A stretch of 64,000 nucleotides of DNA from NCBI RefSeq assembly GCF_019578655.1, contig NC_063257.1:4402001-4466000 (forward strand), read 5' to 3'. The DNA is from Ricinus communis (lineage: Eukaryota > Streptophyta > Magnoliopsida > Malpighiales > Euphorbiaceae). The notes beneath the pieces were generated by a model, which saw only the letters and a list, made by a program, of their open reading frames with translations, searched no databases and was not told where the DNA came from. Below are positions 13,645 through 27,958 of this stretch, piece by piece (position 1 is the stretch's first letter; every line of letters begins with the position of its first letter). The translations under genes and the position numbers were made by a program.

Positions 13645-16600
13645 TCATGGTCCTAGACGATATGGACCATCACCCATGTAGTGACCATCCATATACAGAG
13701 CTGCATTCTGTGGATGTAGACCATCCATCACCATGAATTGCATGTCTTCCGAGGGTTTCCAATGTCGTTTCCTCTGATTTATGAACCAATTATTTATTTG
13801 TTTCTGGTCCAAACCAGTTGATTCTGCCAGTGCCACCTTCTCGGTCTCCTGTTAGTTATTACAAAAAATGATTAAAAGAACATGTTTTATTTGCCAAATT
13901 CTAAGTATGGTGAATTAATTTGGGAATATGAAACAGGTAAAACATGAGGTTTAAAAGGGATGCCCTTTACCGAAGGATATGGCCATTTGTAGTGTAGCTC
14001 CCACCAGCTAAGTAGCTTCTGCCTTGCTTCTTTAGGTAGTTTTCCCTTCTTCTTCTTCTTTGAAAGTTCCTGCTTTAGACTGCTTAGATAGCCACTATAT
14101 TTCCTTAATAAATGGTTCTTTAGTTCTCGGTCCTCAGCCCGAGGATCAATCTCCGGCAATTCGGTTTCCCCTCCACTATTGTCTTGATCCTCCTCAGACG
14201 ATCCAACACCCTCAGATTTCTCATCTGTGCATTTGATGAACATGTAAATACTTCATTGCAACAAAAAACAAATACTGAATTGTCTCCTAGCACTACTCTC
14301 GCAATTAACCACTCCCAAAGTAATAACCGAGTCACACATAGGCAAGTGTTTTTGTATTTGCGTGTTGGATATTTGACAAGTATTTAAATCATTTAATAAT
14401 ACTAAATATGCCACTTAATTATAGACTTGAACTAGATAAATATTTTCCATAAGAGAAAAAGACAATCATATGATAAAATGAGATAAGTCCATTATAAGTT
14501 AAGAAAACATGCAATGTTATATAGAATTTTTAAGTCAGTTCAGTTTTGATCATAGGGCCTATGTGATTAATCTATCATCAAAATGCTACTAGCTAGACCA
14601 ATTCATGAAAAGGACACATTCTTCACCATTAACTTGACACTAAATTCATAAATTCAGTTTTTATTTTTTCTTGTCAGCTATATTCCTATCAACAGAACTC
14701 CATATCATTATACAACAGCCTATCAACAAGAATGACTCCCTAATCCTGTGTCATAATGCTCTATGACCATGTAATAAATCTCAGAAAAAACATGACACAA
14801 ATTAAAACTCGTTGAATAGAATTCCCAACATGATACTTTTCCAAGAAATGATTTCCACCTTTGACTACAGCAGGTTCACTCTGACAACAAATCACAGTAT
14901 GAAAATGGGCATATTCCAAGTTCACTATATATACTTTTTTCTGTGCAATGAAACAGTGTGAAAATACTAGAAAGTTAATATAAGTGCAAACTGAGCATAG
15001 AGGAACAGGAAGTATATAAATTAATCTGTCAACCAAAATCACAATGAGTAAAATCAGGCGCATCATTCCTTGGGATTATTATAATTAACTATAAGCAAAT
15101 TGGTGACAACTTTCAGCAATTATGAGGCCAATGCTGGAAACCACCATTGCAGCTAAGGAATGGCCTCAACAATTTGTTTATAAGCAAACATAAAGCTCCT
15201 TTACTCATTTTCCTTTCATCTTTTTCATAGACACTGTGGTTCACTTACTTCAATAGAAGTCAATGCAGAGATTTATAGTAACTAGAGGACAAATGCCGAT
15301 CAACAGTAACTCAACTTACACAAAAGAGAAAATATCCACTGTACAAAAAAAGAATCACAAACAAAGACACCAAAAAGTAGTCATGAGTGGAATGAGTAAA
15401 GAAGGGGAATGAAATAATTAACGGGTAAAATAGCAAAATTAACAATCATGCTGAATGAAAAGTGACTTAGATTTGGAGAATATAAAATCATTTAGAATAA
15501 GAGCCAGATAGAAAGGCCACATATTCTTTCTTAAGTAAACTATGTTCATATGAACATTCAGCTGGTGTAAATTTCTGCTATTCTATAAAAGAATATGTCC
15601 AGAAAAGGTTGTTAGAAGGGAATATGAACGTTCATGATATAAAGATAGTACTGCAATGTGGACAATAACTACACAGGTGAGCCTGATTTCAAGAATAAGG
15701 ATTTCTACTGCTTCCTTTAACTTTGCAGCCACTGAATAAGAATAATTATGACATTTGCTTTAGATGGAATTGGCAAACTGTTTTCAACTTCATCCTTTCT
15801 ATTTTCATTTTCAAAAAGAGATTCCCTAAAATTAGAAGAAAGAATTAATTGGGTACTTCTCCTCTTTCCATTCCAACACTCGAGCATTCTTGAAGGGATG
15901 ATGGGAATTGAAACAACTAGGTGCAAAGAGAGCTAATTACTCAATTCCACTTGGAACATAATTTTCAGTTCCTGATCAAAGCTCAATTAAAGAATGAAAC
16001 GAACATCTTGCCTCAGTTTCATGGTTCAAGCTGCATGTAGAAATAACTATATAAATATAGGGATTTGCTGAATATATTTGATTAGAGCATGAAGCCATGA
16101 ATAACTTCATATTGATTCAACATCAAACTTCTAGAGCAACTAGGAACTGCAGAAATAATTTAAAAGTACTGAGAAATTCTAAACCCGCGTTAAACGATTC
16201 ACAATTAACTTAAAAACGGACTTCGCAATTGGGTCTCTCAACAAGTTTACTGGCATCAATTGCAAACATCCCCTAACTCAAATTGACCCAAAAAAGAAAA
16301 CAGAAAAAAAGAGAGAAACCAGAAAACAAACCTCTTCCTACTACCAAGTTCTCTTCCTCAGCATCGGAAATTCATGATCATGCATTAAATATAATTCCTA
16401 GACATATTAATAAAGTCACTTGCCAACAACAACAAACAATAGATATTGCTGGCTCTCTCCCTCTCTTTTCTCCTTGTGCTTGTGTTTGAGAATGCATATT
16501 AATTATATTAGTTTTTTAAGCAGATTGATGGTTAAAATCAACCCAACATGCTAATATAGTTATGTTATAGTAAAAAGTAAAAAAATATAAAAATTAATTA

Positions 16601-16660
16601 GCAGATTAATGGATAACAAATAGACATTTAAAAAGGAAAATCAGTAAGCAAAAAGGATGA

Positions 16661-16698
<38 letters not shown>

Positions 16699-17530
16699 AT
16701 GAATAAAGTAGTGTTAGTGTACATGGGTATTTCTGACAAAGCCGTACAGGCTATCGGGGTAGCACACTGATATGAACAGCATCCTAGGTTCTTGCATTTT
16801 ACAAAAATTAAATCAAATATCCTCACATAAAAGCAAATAAAAACAGCTTTGGAAATTATCAGTTTTTAATAATGCCATCCATATCGAGGTATGATTCCAT
16901 GTAATGTCATAGCTAGTAGTAATAGGATATCCCGCAAAACCCAACCTACACAGGATCAAGATCTATGCCTGAATTTAACTAAAGTACCTAGATTTTGGTA
17001 ACAAAAACCCTAAATAACTATGATTTTGTCAGACAAATAAAAGAAGAAAACAAAGCTATTAGAGAAGTGAACGTGTGGTTTCATAATTGGTTATGTCATG
17101 TAAGTGCGTTTTGTCTTTGTTCCTTCTGTATTGATTTACAAAAATATTAAAATATAATATATAGTACGAAATCCAAATTCGCATACTATTGACTCGTGAT
17201 TAGGGTTTGTTAATCCAGGACCTGTGAGTATTAGTTTGGATCACTTTCAGTCTTTCTTTCTGTTCTCTCCCTTCTTACTTAAATCTTGGACCAATCAAGA
17301 TTTTGCTTAGAGTTGGAAAATAATAAGAGTAGCGAATGGAGATATGGACATTCTAATCTGAATTTTCTCTATCACTGTAAGGAATAGACAAATGGACCTG
17401 ACTTCCAGTTTCTGCACTGTACCAGTCAGGTCAAGATTATAAAAATTAAAAAAGAAAACCCATTTCTGCCACAACCGGAACCCATTTCTGTTCCTTTCAT
17501 GCTCGGCAAGGCGAAGTAGTCAATCCCTCG

Positions 17531-17572
<42 letters not shown>

Positions 17573-18523
17573 AATGGTGTTTTTACTGATAAACTTTTAA
17601 ATTGAGATGATGAATTGTCTAAAAGGGTACGTATAGAAGAAAAGACGAATTGAAGTACCAGAGTTGAAGATCCGCAAGGGTCCGTTGCAGATCATATTTA
17701 GCTGAGTTTCTATTCTTCGCATAAAATCCATGGCTTCTTGAATGGGTCTTGTCAGCTCCTCTCGGTACTTCATCAGCATGTCACAATAAGCCTCCTGTTT
17801 CTCAGATTAAGAGGAAAAAAGAAACATAAAGATCTTGCTATGGCCTATCAAATAATACAAAAGAAATCAGTTCTAGTATGTAATAATGATATCAATTAAG
17901 AGCTTCAAGAGTGATTACCATGAACTGATCTAGTTCCGGGTCTTTCAAATTATCTCTGGAATTAACCGAAGATCGTTGTTTGGATTCAAACTCCTGACGG
18001 GCAGCTACTAGCCTTGCTACTACTTCTGGTGGAGCTCCCACCTACACATTCATCAGCAGCCATCAAGAGAAAGAAAGTTACTAACACGAATTAACTTTTG
18101 TCGTCTTCAGTTATCCTTCCATACCTTTTGGCAGTCCATGTAAGCTTCCAAGAGGTTAGAATACTGAGGATGAGCTATGATCTTGGCTTTGATAGATTCA
18201 ACTTCATTGGTTGAACTTTCATTCGCATGCTGTTGATGATTAAGTGGTTGATGTCCTCTCAACAAAGGGTAATGAAATTTTAGAGCATGCTGTGAAGTAC
18301 TAGCTTCCGTCTTCACTATAGGATGTACTTCAGATTGAAAACATTCACTTGATTGAAGATGGAAAGGACTTAAAGGCATCTGGGTCTGTTGATTGCTGAC
18401 GTTAGTAGACCCACTACTTGTTCTTCCATAAGGAGAAGAGGAATTAGGTCCAAGAACTGATGAAGTGTACAAGAAATTTCCCCTTGGGTTTGTATTTTCA
18501 TTCATCTGATTATAATCCTCCAT
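13645..18523 (-). CDS. KNAT1: Class I KNOTTED1-like homeobox (KNOX) protein, KNAT1/BREVIPEDICELLUS-like
   Basis: Five minus-strand exons, 18523-18125, 18041-17919, 17794-17659, 14224-13971 and 13848-13645, give 371 aa with all phases matching. KNOX1 lies around residues 105-150, KNOX2 around 168-212 ([20 protein letters not shown]), the ELK domain at about 253-274, then the TALE homeodomain with its PYP loop at 301-303 and [11 protein letters not shown] at 325-335. The end, [10 protein letters not shown] and [14 protein letters not shown], is typical of KNAT1/BP orthologues. Family knowledge: it acts in the nucleus with BELL partners on TGAC-type sites to keep the shoot meristem undetermined and to pattern internodes and pedicels. 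The third intron is 3434 bases, between KNOX2 and ELK-homeodomain, a known place for KNOX cis-regulation. No truncation is seen. Confidence 0.96.
16665..16693. repeat. (AT)n microsatellite in KNOX intron 3
   Basis: Uninterrupted AT dinucleotides, 29 bases. Likely length-variable between individuals. Confidence 0.95.
17537..17569. repeat. (CT)16 / GA repeat in KNOX intron 3
   Basis: Uninterrupted CT dinucleotides over 33 bases; on the coding strand this is a GA repeat about 90 bases after exon 3. It exceeds the (GA/TC)8 element that BBR/BPC proteins bind in an intron of the barley KNOX gene Bkn3, so a regulatory role is plausible as well as simple slippage. Confidence 0.95.
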
Positions 18524-20357
18524 AATCTTTCTTCAAAATCCAGATGAGAAAACAACTAAGGAATTGACAGGAACGAGAAATGAAAGCACAGAAGTCTCCA
18601 AAACCCTAAAGCAAGAACAACAAATACTACCAAGAAACCCTAGAAAATGTGAACTTCAACTCATCTATAGCAGCAAAAAAAAAGAAAAAGAAAGAAGCCA
18701 TGATTTGGCTTTATTTAGCTTTGGTTTCTGATGACAGGATTTTGAGGAGTCATGACTTAGTAGAATTGGGAGTGGAAAAATACGAGCTTGTGTGTTAAGG
18801 AAGCCAAGAAGTGAAGTTGCACCAAAGCTCAAACATGTTAAAGAGGAGGCAAAAGAAATAGAAAACCAAAGAAAGAAAGACAGAAAGGAGGTGATCTGCT
18901 CACATGCTATAGAATACAAAGCAAAGATCAGAGTGAAGCTTAACCAGAACCGGCAGAGAGGGCTGCGTTTCTTGGGTGGGTGACAAGACTTTCTTTGTTG
19001 ATAGAAAAAGAAATATTTGAAAATTATAAAGGCAAAGAAGGCCAAGGGATAAGGCAACTAGCTAGATAGATATTATTTTTTTATTTCTTTATTTCTCTGT
19101 CACTATACTTTCTTTATTTATTGATATTGCCCCTTTCTTTCACGGACTTTCTACAAATTTCACTCTATTTTACTGAATTTTATATTTGTATTTTGCAACT
19201 TCACATTCTATTCCCTTCCCTTGTTTTTGCAATTAATTGTTGCTTCTTCTTTGCTTATTGCCTTCACCGTGGGATTTTCCCACTTACCTAATCGACGGCT
19301 ATTTATAGCATGGAAATGTCAAGGTCGAGGTTTTTCTTCTGCCCTTTGTTTAACATTAAAAATGTACTTCACAAAAACATAACCAATTTGATGCTGAGTT
19401 AATTAATTGTGATGCAAAAAATTTTTAGCACATCAAATCATCAAGACAACCTTGTTTTGAGCTATCTATTATTACCCCCGAGCTGGTAGGTCGCCGGTGA
19501 CAGGATTTAGTTTGCGTACAATTTGTTTTAGATTTTATTTTTCGGAACAATGCTTGTACTTATGAATGGTGTAATTATTATTCTCTTGTATTCTTTTTAT
19601 ATTATATGAATTATTTTTTAATATTTTAAAAATATATTTTTTATTTTATAATTTTAGAAAATATATTTAATTTTATACTATTTACTCATTGATTTTTTGT
19701 ACAAGTTTCTCTCTATATTTTATTTATTACATTAAAAAATTTTATGTTTTAAAAATCAATGCAATTATAAAATTCAATTAACAACAAATATAATTTGATC
19801 TTTAAATTTCTCATTAGAGTTATAATGCGAGTACAAGTAAACATAAAGTTTTATTTTTTTCATTTAAAAAATTTTCTAGAAAACTAACATAATTTTTTAT
19901 AAATAAATAAATTTTCTAAAAAACTAATATAATTTTTCATAAGTCTTAGTTTGAAACTCTTTGAGAATTTATTTAAAATCCATATAAAGAAGGGATATGG
20001 CTGCTACAGCGGTGGAAAACAAATATAGGAAAATTTTTTATTTAGCTATTTTTTGAAATAATAATAACAATATATATATTTTTTTTAGAAGTACTCATTG
20101 TTCACCTTCTTTGTTTTTTCAAAATTAATTTTAGATACTTTACATATACCATATTTTAGTAAATATTTACCGTTTATTATTGAAAAATTGAATTAAATTT
20201 TATTTTATTTTAAAAAATTTAGATACCCAAATTATATTATTATTTGGCAAACATATTTTTATTACTGTTCAATTTTTTTATTTGAGTTTACATGTTATTT
20301 CATTTAAAAAAGATTGAGATACTTAATGTATACTTAATATATATTATTTTTAATTAA

Positions 20358-20386
20358 ATATTTATTTATTTATTTATTTATTTACA
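20358..20386. repeat. (TTTA)n tract
   Basis: A run of TTTA units in AT-rich intergenic DNA, seven or so copies. Confidence 0.8.
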
Positions 20387-23300
20387 TAAAAAATATACCA
20401 AACATATATATTTTTCTAATATATATTGAACATATATTTTCTTACCTTATAGCAATTTATTTCATTTTTTAAATATGATATTCTCAATACATTTCTAAAT
20501 CTTTAAATCAGAAAAATTATTTTTTTGATTTATTTATTTATTCATCATTAATATCATAAAATCAAACAGAATACAACAACATTTCATAAGAGTTAATGTG
20601 TTTTAGATTTATTATCTATAAAAAATATAATTTTTTTTCTCACAATATATCACACATATATCTTTTTATTAGAAAAAAATAAATTAGATTTTTTTATTAG
20701 TAAAATTTCATTTTTAGATATTTTATTGTCAGAAATTATGACAGACATTTTTATAATTATTTTATATTCTTATAGCATTTATTAAAAAATCTAGTGGAGC
20801 TAAAATGTACAAATTGTACTTCCTTAACACTGTGTTTGGGTAAGATGAAGTCAAGAAATTATATAAGGTGGGCTTGTGAATTGAGCCGATTCACATATAG
20901 AAAGTTTGGTTCATAGTTAAAGCCGAATAATTCATGGTGAAATTTATAGTTTAGATTTATTATGGTTCAGTTTTCTGTGGATATCAGTTTTAAAAGTGAA
21001 AATAATAAAAAAGTTAATCTCAAAAATTATACACTTATAATTTAAAACAAGTCCTTGGTCGCTAACTAGAGTGTCAAAGCAAAACTTAGGCAATTAAGCC
21101 AATGATCGACTATTAAGGTGAGCATGCCCCAAAAAAAGTGATCCAAAAATGGATTTGGGCGCGGCTACCCTTGAAGGAAAGAAAAAAAATGAGAGTTAAG
21201 AATTATAATTTTATTTATTTATTTTTCAAAATGCTAATTAAGTTTAAATTTAACTAAATATTTAAATAATATTAAAAGATATATCTATGTACATTTAATA
21301 TTTTTATTAAGTTACGAGTAAATGAAAGTTAAACATAAAGCTTAAAAGTTTAATTTTTAAAATTAACATATTTATTTTTAATGAGTTAAATTAACATATG
21401 ATATTAAATTTTAATTGAACTTTATTCTTAATGTTTTAGACTGATTTATGAATTGAACCGTTGATTAATACTTCATGGCAAAATGAGTTTTATTTTTCAT
21501 TCACTTTATTTTCTTATGAATTTCTAATAGGAGAGAGAGTTGTATTTCCCACCGTCCTTATTTCCCCTCTCGCAAACGTGGTGTTAGGAAATTCTCGCAT
21601 GAAACAGTTACTGAAATTATTTGGAATGACTAGTACGGAGCATGATTCATGATTGCAATAATTTATCGAACAAGGTTTGATCTCAATGATTGTTAATGAA
21701 ATTATGAACCTAAAGGTTAATCCTTCCCTCCCAATTATTTTCTTTTATTATATAAGGCCTCAAGCCAACTTGTGGCAGACTGGAATTTTGGACAAATTAT
21801 ACTACAAACCCATCCTTTCCATATCAATACCTCCTATAGCCTAAAATATCAATCTAACATGTGAAAATAAAATAAGTAAAATTAACTATTTACTAGCTAA
21901 TAAGATGAATTAACGTATTTTTTTTTTTATTTTCAAAATATCAATATAAAATATAATCTATTTGATGGAGAACAATAACATAATTTTAAGTTGAAATTTC
22001 AAGAAAATTAACAGTTTTATAATAGTAAAGTCATTTAGTTTTTTTACCTCATAGCAACTTTTAACCAAACAAAGGGTCAGAATGTTGATGCTTGCAACCA
22101 GATCATGTGCTTAATAAATATCCGTCCATGGGACAACAACCCACTGGCAAGAAATTAATATCAGTTATCTTTGATGTCCTTTTGGACACAAATTGCATTT
22201 TTCCTTGATGTTTCTTTTTGGTTCATTCACAAGTTCACATCACATCCTTACTTAAATTCATCAGTATTTGGGTGCCTTTATGACGTTAATTTTACAATTT
22301 ATCTTTCTTTCCATAACTAGAACTAGAACAACCATCACCTTTTAGGGTTATTATTTGGTGACACGAATGTCATCCTAATTCATCAACGTTTCGATGCTCA
22401 TCCGCAACTGTTAATTAAAAATTTAGCTACCTGTTAAAGTGGTCATAATACGATTAAGGCCTCAGCTCCAATTAGGTAACAAAAATCTATATTGAAGAAA
22501 ATAATAATGAGATTCCATTATATAATTATCTTTCAAAGTATGAACTCAAACCTCATCAAATATAAAATGACATCATAAGAAAATATAATTTTATTTATTT
22601 AGTATCTCGATATTTTTATGTGCAATTAATTGTTGAGCACACGAGATGCTGATTATTTTAAATAATTATTATAAAAAGATAAATATAAAATGTGCAGCCG
22701 TTTAACTTCTAATTCATATGACTATATAGGTAATAAATGAACTAATTACCTTAGGTTTCTCGCTATTATTTCTATTTTTCTTTCATGGCAGACACTTATA
22801 TTTTTTTTTTCCATTTTTTAAAAAACGTATTTCAAACTTTCAAAAGATTTTGCAACTGTTTTTCATCTTCCTACGTATCATTTATCACCGATCAATAATT
22901 TTTAAAAATTATCAATAAACTCCTGACTAGTAGGCTAATAATTTATGTAGAGATACACATCAAAATTCATAAATCTTGAAACTTAAATCAATTTTAAATT
23001 GACTTTTTTATAGGTTTAACTTAATTTGATAGGCTCGATTTATTTGAATGTAAATAAATAAATTATTATTATTATTATTCTCCTCAGTTGAACAAATAAG
23101 CATGCATGAACATAACACAAAATCACGAGTTAATATTTTTTTCAATTTTGTCGGCTGAAGCTTCTTAATACCTACTTAATTAGAGTTTGAACATATAAAT
23201 ATGTAGTTTATTATAGTTATATTATCACATCAAAATATAAATACCTAAATATTATATGATTTGATCTGTGTGAAAAAACGTCATCAATTCCAAACAAATA

Positions 23301-24093
23301 AGTGGCAACGATAAATGTGACACTTCCAGAGTATTTTGTTTACACAAATAAAGAGGAAAACAAAATCCTATTATAACTTACTATGTCAAAGAAAAAAAAA
23401 TAAAAAAGTTCAATACATCAATATAGTCCAAATAGGACAATGAGAGTTATGAAGACTTGCATATAAAAGTATGGAATGAAGCATACAATTAATATCCTTA
23501 CATGAATTCATATAAGACAGCAACATATGATTCTTTGCAATTGTGGGTAGAAGATAGAGCTTCCTTTTGATTCTCCTCGACTCTCTTGCTTCTTCACTTA
23601 AATTTTTGTGCTGATAATGGAATGTGAAAGGATATATACGGTTAAAACAAACATAGATAAGGTGTTAATTAAAAGAAAAATATACAAATATCTATATATA
23701 TTTTACACTTAAAATTCTTTTAATACGTGTGTTTAATTTTTGATATATAAAAATAAATATTTTTTAATAAACAGAGTTTAAATTTATATATTATTTTATT
23801 AATTTATTAAATAATAAATTACACTTCTAATTAAATATGGATTATAATTTTAAAAAATAATTTATTATATTCAACATTATGTTTACTAATAAATAATTTT
23901 TAATTAAATAATAATACCAATTCAATCCTAAAAATAACATATTAATCATATTTTAATAATTAATTAGTTAATTAATTAATATTTGAATTAAATAATTTTA
24001 AAAAAATATTTTTAATATTATATTTGATATTAAATTAATTTTAATAAAATTTTAAAATTTCTAAAAATTAGAATAAATATATGAAAATAATCA

Positions 24094-24095
<2 letters not shown>

Positions 24096-24125
<30 letters not shown>
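24096..24125. repeat. (TTA)10 microsatellite
   Basis: Ten trinucleotide units in AT-rich intergenic DNA. Confidence 0.9.
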
Positions 24126-24127
<2 letters not shown>

Positions 24128-25489
24128 AAATATTAAAATATTATTAAATAAAATTTATCAAGTTAATTTTATAATTAACAAATAATCCTCTGTAAATTGT
24201 GAAATAATTACCAAATTAATTGAACAGGATATACAAGTGTAAATTAAATTTAAATTCTCGTGATACTGGCGTGATGTGATATCAAATATCTTTTGAGGTC
24301 TTGGCACAATCTTAACTTTGACACTGTTCCATGTAACAACACTAACTTGTCCATCTGTCATACTCATTTTCGAGAAAGAAATGAAACTTGTGATTTCATA
24401 ATTTTCTTACCACATTTTGGACAACTGGTCCGTGTAAATACAAACATGGAATAGATTTTAACATTATTGTTGCATGTTAAGTGGCATTAATTTAAAAATA
24501 TATATGTCCAGCATGTTCCCTTTTTTTTTTTTTTTTAATTTTCTAATAAAATAATATTAAAAATTTGTCGAAGTTGAACTTTACTATGCTGCTATTTTCT
24601 ATATCATTCTATTCGGTAAGGTATTTTCGACCTATCTATTGTATATCAAGGTTGTTTGAACTTTCTAATTAAATTTTACGTGTACTATCTTCTAGTTCAG
24701 CCATTGTATTTCTGTTTAGCTGTAATATTAAGATAATTTTGAAAATGTAAAAATATTTCGAATACAATATTATGTTTTTTTTTTCCCATTTCAATTAAGA
24801 TTATATTAATGAAAATCAATTATTATTATTATTAAAAAAATTGCTTTGAATAAGCAATTTACATCTATAACAATTACAGATCTGAGTTAAAAGTCATCAA
24901 TACATCTTTTAAATGCTATTAACGGTAAAGTGAGATAATTGTGATGGCGCACTGTTAGAATTTAAATATTTTTTAAGAAATAATAATAAAATTAAGATGA
25001 ACCATCCAGCAAAAACCTTTTAAACCACAAGGAGAAAAAGGGAATGACCAGATGTATAAGTGTACTGGTGAGCAATAGGAGATTAGAGGCAATGGGCAGT
25101 AAGAAATAAGAGAAGAATCCGTATGAGAGTACGAAATTTCAACGGTAAACAGTGAGCTATGACACTGTCCGAAAATCTGGCCACAAAAATTGTAAATTTG
25201 TACTACTGAGTTGTAGTGATGACCAGTTGCAGAAAAACCACGTGTGGTGCACATATACACTGCAGACCCAGATGGAAGTAGAAGTTAGAAGAGACTTGAC
25301 TTGAGATAAAAAGAGAGATCAGAAAGACATAAAATATAATGAGCTCTGTGTTTTGGTTCTGCAACGAGGAATAGCTGGCGGCTATTTCCATTGTCTATTA
25401 GACCATCATCATCCCCCACTTTCACTTCACTTACATGGGGCAAAAAAGAAGTGTGTGATAATGTTATTCGAGGCTTATCATCCCGCGAG

Positions 25490-25860
25490 AGTTGCGCGCT
25501 ATAAAGGAGTTTTTGGTTGGTGGGGTGGGGGTCCAAAAGTGGGGAACTCAGTCTCGTTTTGTTTCTAGGAAACCGTTTCTTGAAATACTATTTTTTAAAG
25601 CTCAAATTCTCAAACAAAATTAAAGAAAAAAAAAACAATTTCTTTTCTTTGTTATCTCTGCATAGGATTGGACATTTCCAACGCACCAGGTACCCCTATA
25701 AGCACTTGTCACTCACTCACTGAGTCACTACTGTTACAACTACTACTCTAATGGACTATCCATTCAATGTGTTAGAATTCGTACTGCTCTTCTTCTTCTT
25801 CTTCTTCTTCGCCATTTCCCTATGCAAATTTTTTGTATTCACTATGTCTAATATCTAATC
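25490..25860 (+). promoter_or_regulatory. Promoter-like island with a very short open frame
   Basis: A TATA-like CTATAAAGG lies near 25500, preceded by a GC-rich patch (TCCCGCGAG near 25482) and followed by a pyrimidine-rich stretch. An ATG at 25751 opens a 35-codon frame encoding a Phe-rich hydrophobic peptide (start MDYPFNVLEFVLL), stopping near 25858. The Phe run comes from a CTT repeat, so the frame may be meaningless. No family match is known to me. Confidence 0.2.
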
Positions 25861-27918
25861 TACTACTGCCTCTCTATTCATAGCTCAGTCACCTACATTC
25901 TTTTCTTTACAATAACCCTATCTTTCTTTTGCTGAAGTTTTTTTCTTATTTTTCTTTTCGGTAGCAATCTCAAAATGCAGCACTCTTGTGTTTATACTAG
26001 TTAGGTATATGCAGTGTGGGCATATGGTCCCTTTGATGCAGTAGTTCCAAAATCCCTTGTATTTAGGCTTTAAAAGCCTCTTCACCGATATTAAAATCTC
26101 AATACTATTCCAGCAAAAAGAATGCATATAATACAAATATGTATCAGTTAATGTGTTTTGGTCTAATATATTTTTGTTTTAGTTTGCTGAATGGATCATT
26201 ATGTATAGTATGGACTAGAGTTTAGGGTTTTATTTAATTAGTATTTTGATCTTGTGCAAACAGTTAACATACATGTCTATTATTGGTGCCTGCCTTTTTT
26301 CAGTCAAATCATCAACTTCCATCATCATTTTGAATGAGCTGTTCCTGTCATATCACCCATAAGCAAAGTGCAGGAGAAGGAGAAAAAAAAAAAAAAAGGA
26401 GATGGTTAAACCTTATAATAACATGTTTGATCTTTGCATAACATTGTTAACAGTTACTATTTCAACTGAAAATCCTTTATACATTAAGATAAGATTACTT
26501 GGATATAATTGATATCTCACGACAATAATATACAAAAAGCTTCGGATTGAAACATAGTCTAAATATTAAACTGATAATTAGATTAAGAAATGCCCGATGA
26601 TGTCATAGAGGCTATAAAGCCAACGACAGTAATTCTATGCTCTATACTCATTTCAATTCGTATATGCTTTGGCTTTGTTTATTTTATGAAGTATGCTTAA
26701 TTATTCTTTTTACATTCATTATAAATGATAAATTATCGTTAATATTAATAAATAATGATAAAAAAATTAATTATATCATTTTTAAATTTAGTTTGATTTT
26801 AGTATATGATTTTTGTAAAAAAGAAAAGAAAAGAAATATTATATTTTTTCTTTTCCTATATTTGGGAGGGCTCCTACTAATGATTATGAATATTATATAA
26901 CTTAGAGAATAGATAAAATATTAAATAAAGAGACGTGTTAATGGACAGTCATATAGAAACCCTTTTTGAATGATGACGTGCAATGTAGGTCATTGAAGAG
27001 TATCAAAACTGGCTAGGATTATCCGTAGAGTGTGAATTCAATAATTTGGTCAAGATAATTAATATATACTAAATAAAACCCCCCAAAAGAAGAGGAAATT
27101 AGCAAATAAGGCACCATTTTGGTTGATTTAGCCATGAGCTAGTTACAAAATCAATAAAGTAGCATAATCTTCCACATTACAACTTTGGCATGTGGGTCTA
27201 AGACAAAAGTAGATCACAGTTTAGCAACTTAATAATATCTTCTAACACTTAATTAAGCAACCAATCAAGGTTTAATAACAAGAATCCAATGAAATAATGT
27301 TGTCGTGTGAAACCCACATCAACAGTACTAATTACGTGGAATTTCATTATCCAAGAACTTGTAAGTTTGCTAAAGAAATAATTGATTTTTATGAGATCCT
27401 CGTCCTCATCCTCCCTCCAGCTGCATATGCTTTAATTAGCATTTTTTTTTTCATAAGAACAAAAATGTAACATTAAAGCAAAGCTAAAACAACTGTCATT
27501 CGCTTTATTAGGTAAAATATTCCTCTTTTTTCTATTTTAATATTTTTTTTTTGTGACTACTAATGAATAGAGGAGGTTAAGGTGTCAAAACCATTTCAGT
27601 CAATAGAAAAGGAGACCCTTTCTAAAAGAAAAGATGGGTGGCTTTACACTTACAAATAGGAGAAAACTGTTTGAAGCACCAAGTACTGACTAAAGATTAG
27701 CAGAAGATTGTGGCTCTAATTGAAGCCTTTTCTTTTAACAGAGAATGCACACTGGGGGTAAATCCTTGCATTGGAGCCCTGCACTAAAAGAAAAAAAAAA
27801 TTATTTTGTAATCTTGTGCCAGCCATATGGAGATCAAATAGTATGATTTGATAGGGTTGAAGAGATTTTTAGAAAAAAAGATTGAAATTTCTGTCTGTAT
27901 ATTCTGGTGTAAAGCGAC

Positions 27919-27922
<4 letters not shown>

Positions 27923-27955
<33 letters not shown>
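27923..27955. repeat. (TAA)11 microsatellite
   Basis: Eleven uninterrupted TAA units. Confidence 0.95.

Positions 27956-27958
<3 letters not shown>

Larger units (their letters stand above)
14225..17658 (-). other. Long third intron of the KNOX gene
   Basis: This 3434-base intron splits the codon for Asp220 (one base in exon 3, two in exon 4) with GT and AG ends. It holds an (AT)n tract at 16665-16693 and a (CT)16 tract at 17537-17569. Short open frames inside it on both strands have no family signature and are not counted as genes. Large introns in class I KNOX genes are known to carry regulatory elements, so this one is a candidate enhancer or silencer region. Confidence 0.85.

Noticed and set aside
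14761..15066. 101-codon minus-strand frame in the KNOX intron
   Set aside because: No domain signature, and it lies within a well-supported intron.
25751..25858. 35-codon Phe-rich peptide
   Set aside because: The Phe run comes from a CTT repeat and no family resemblance is seen; recorded only as part of a weak promoter-like island.
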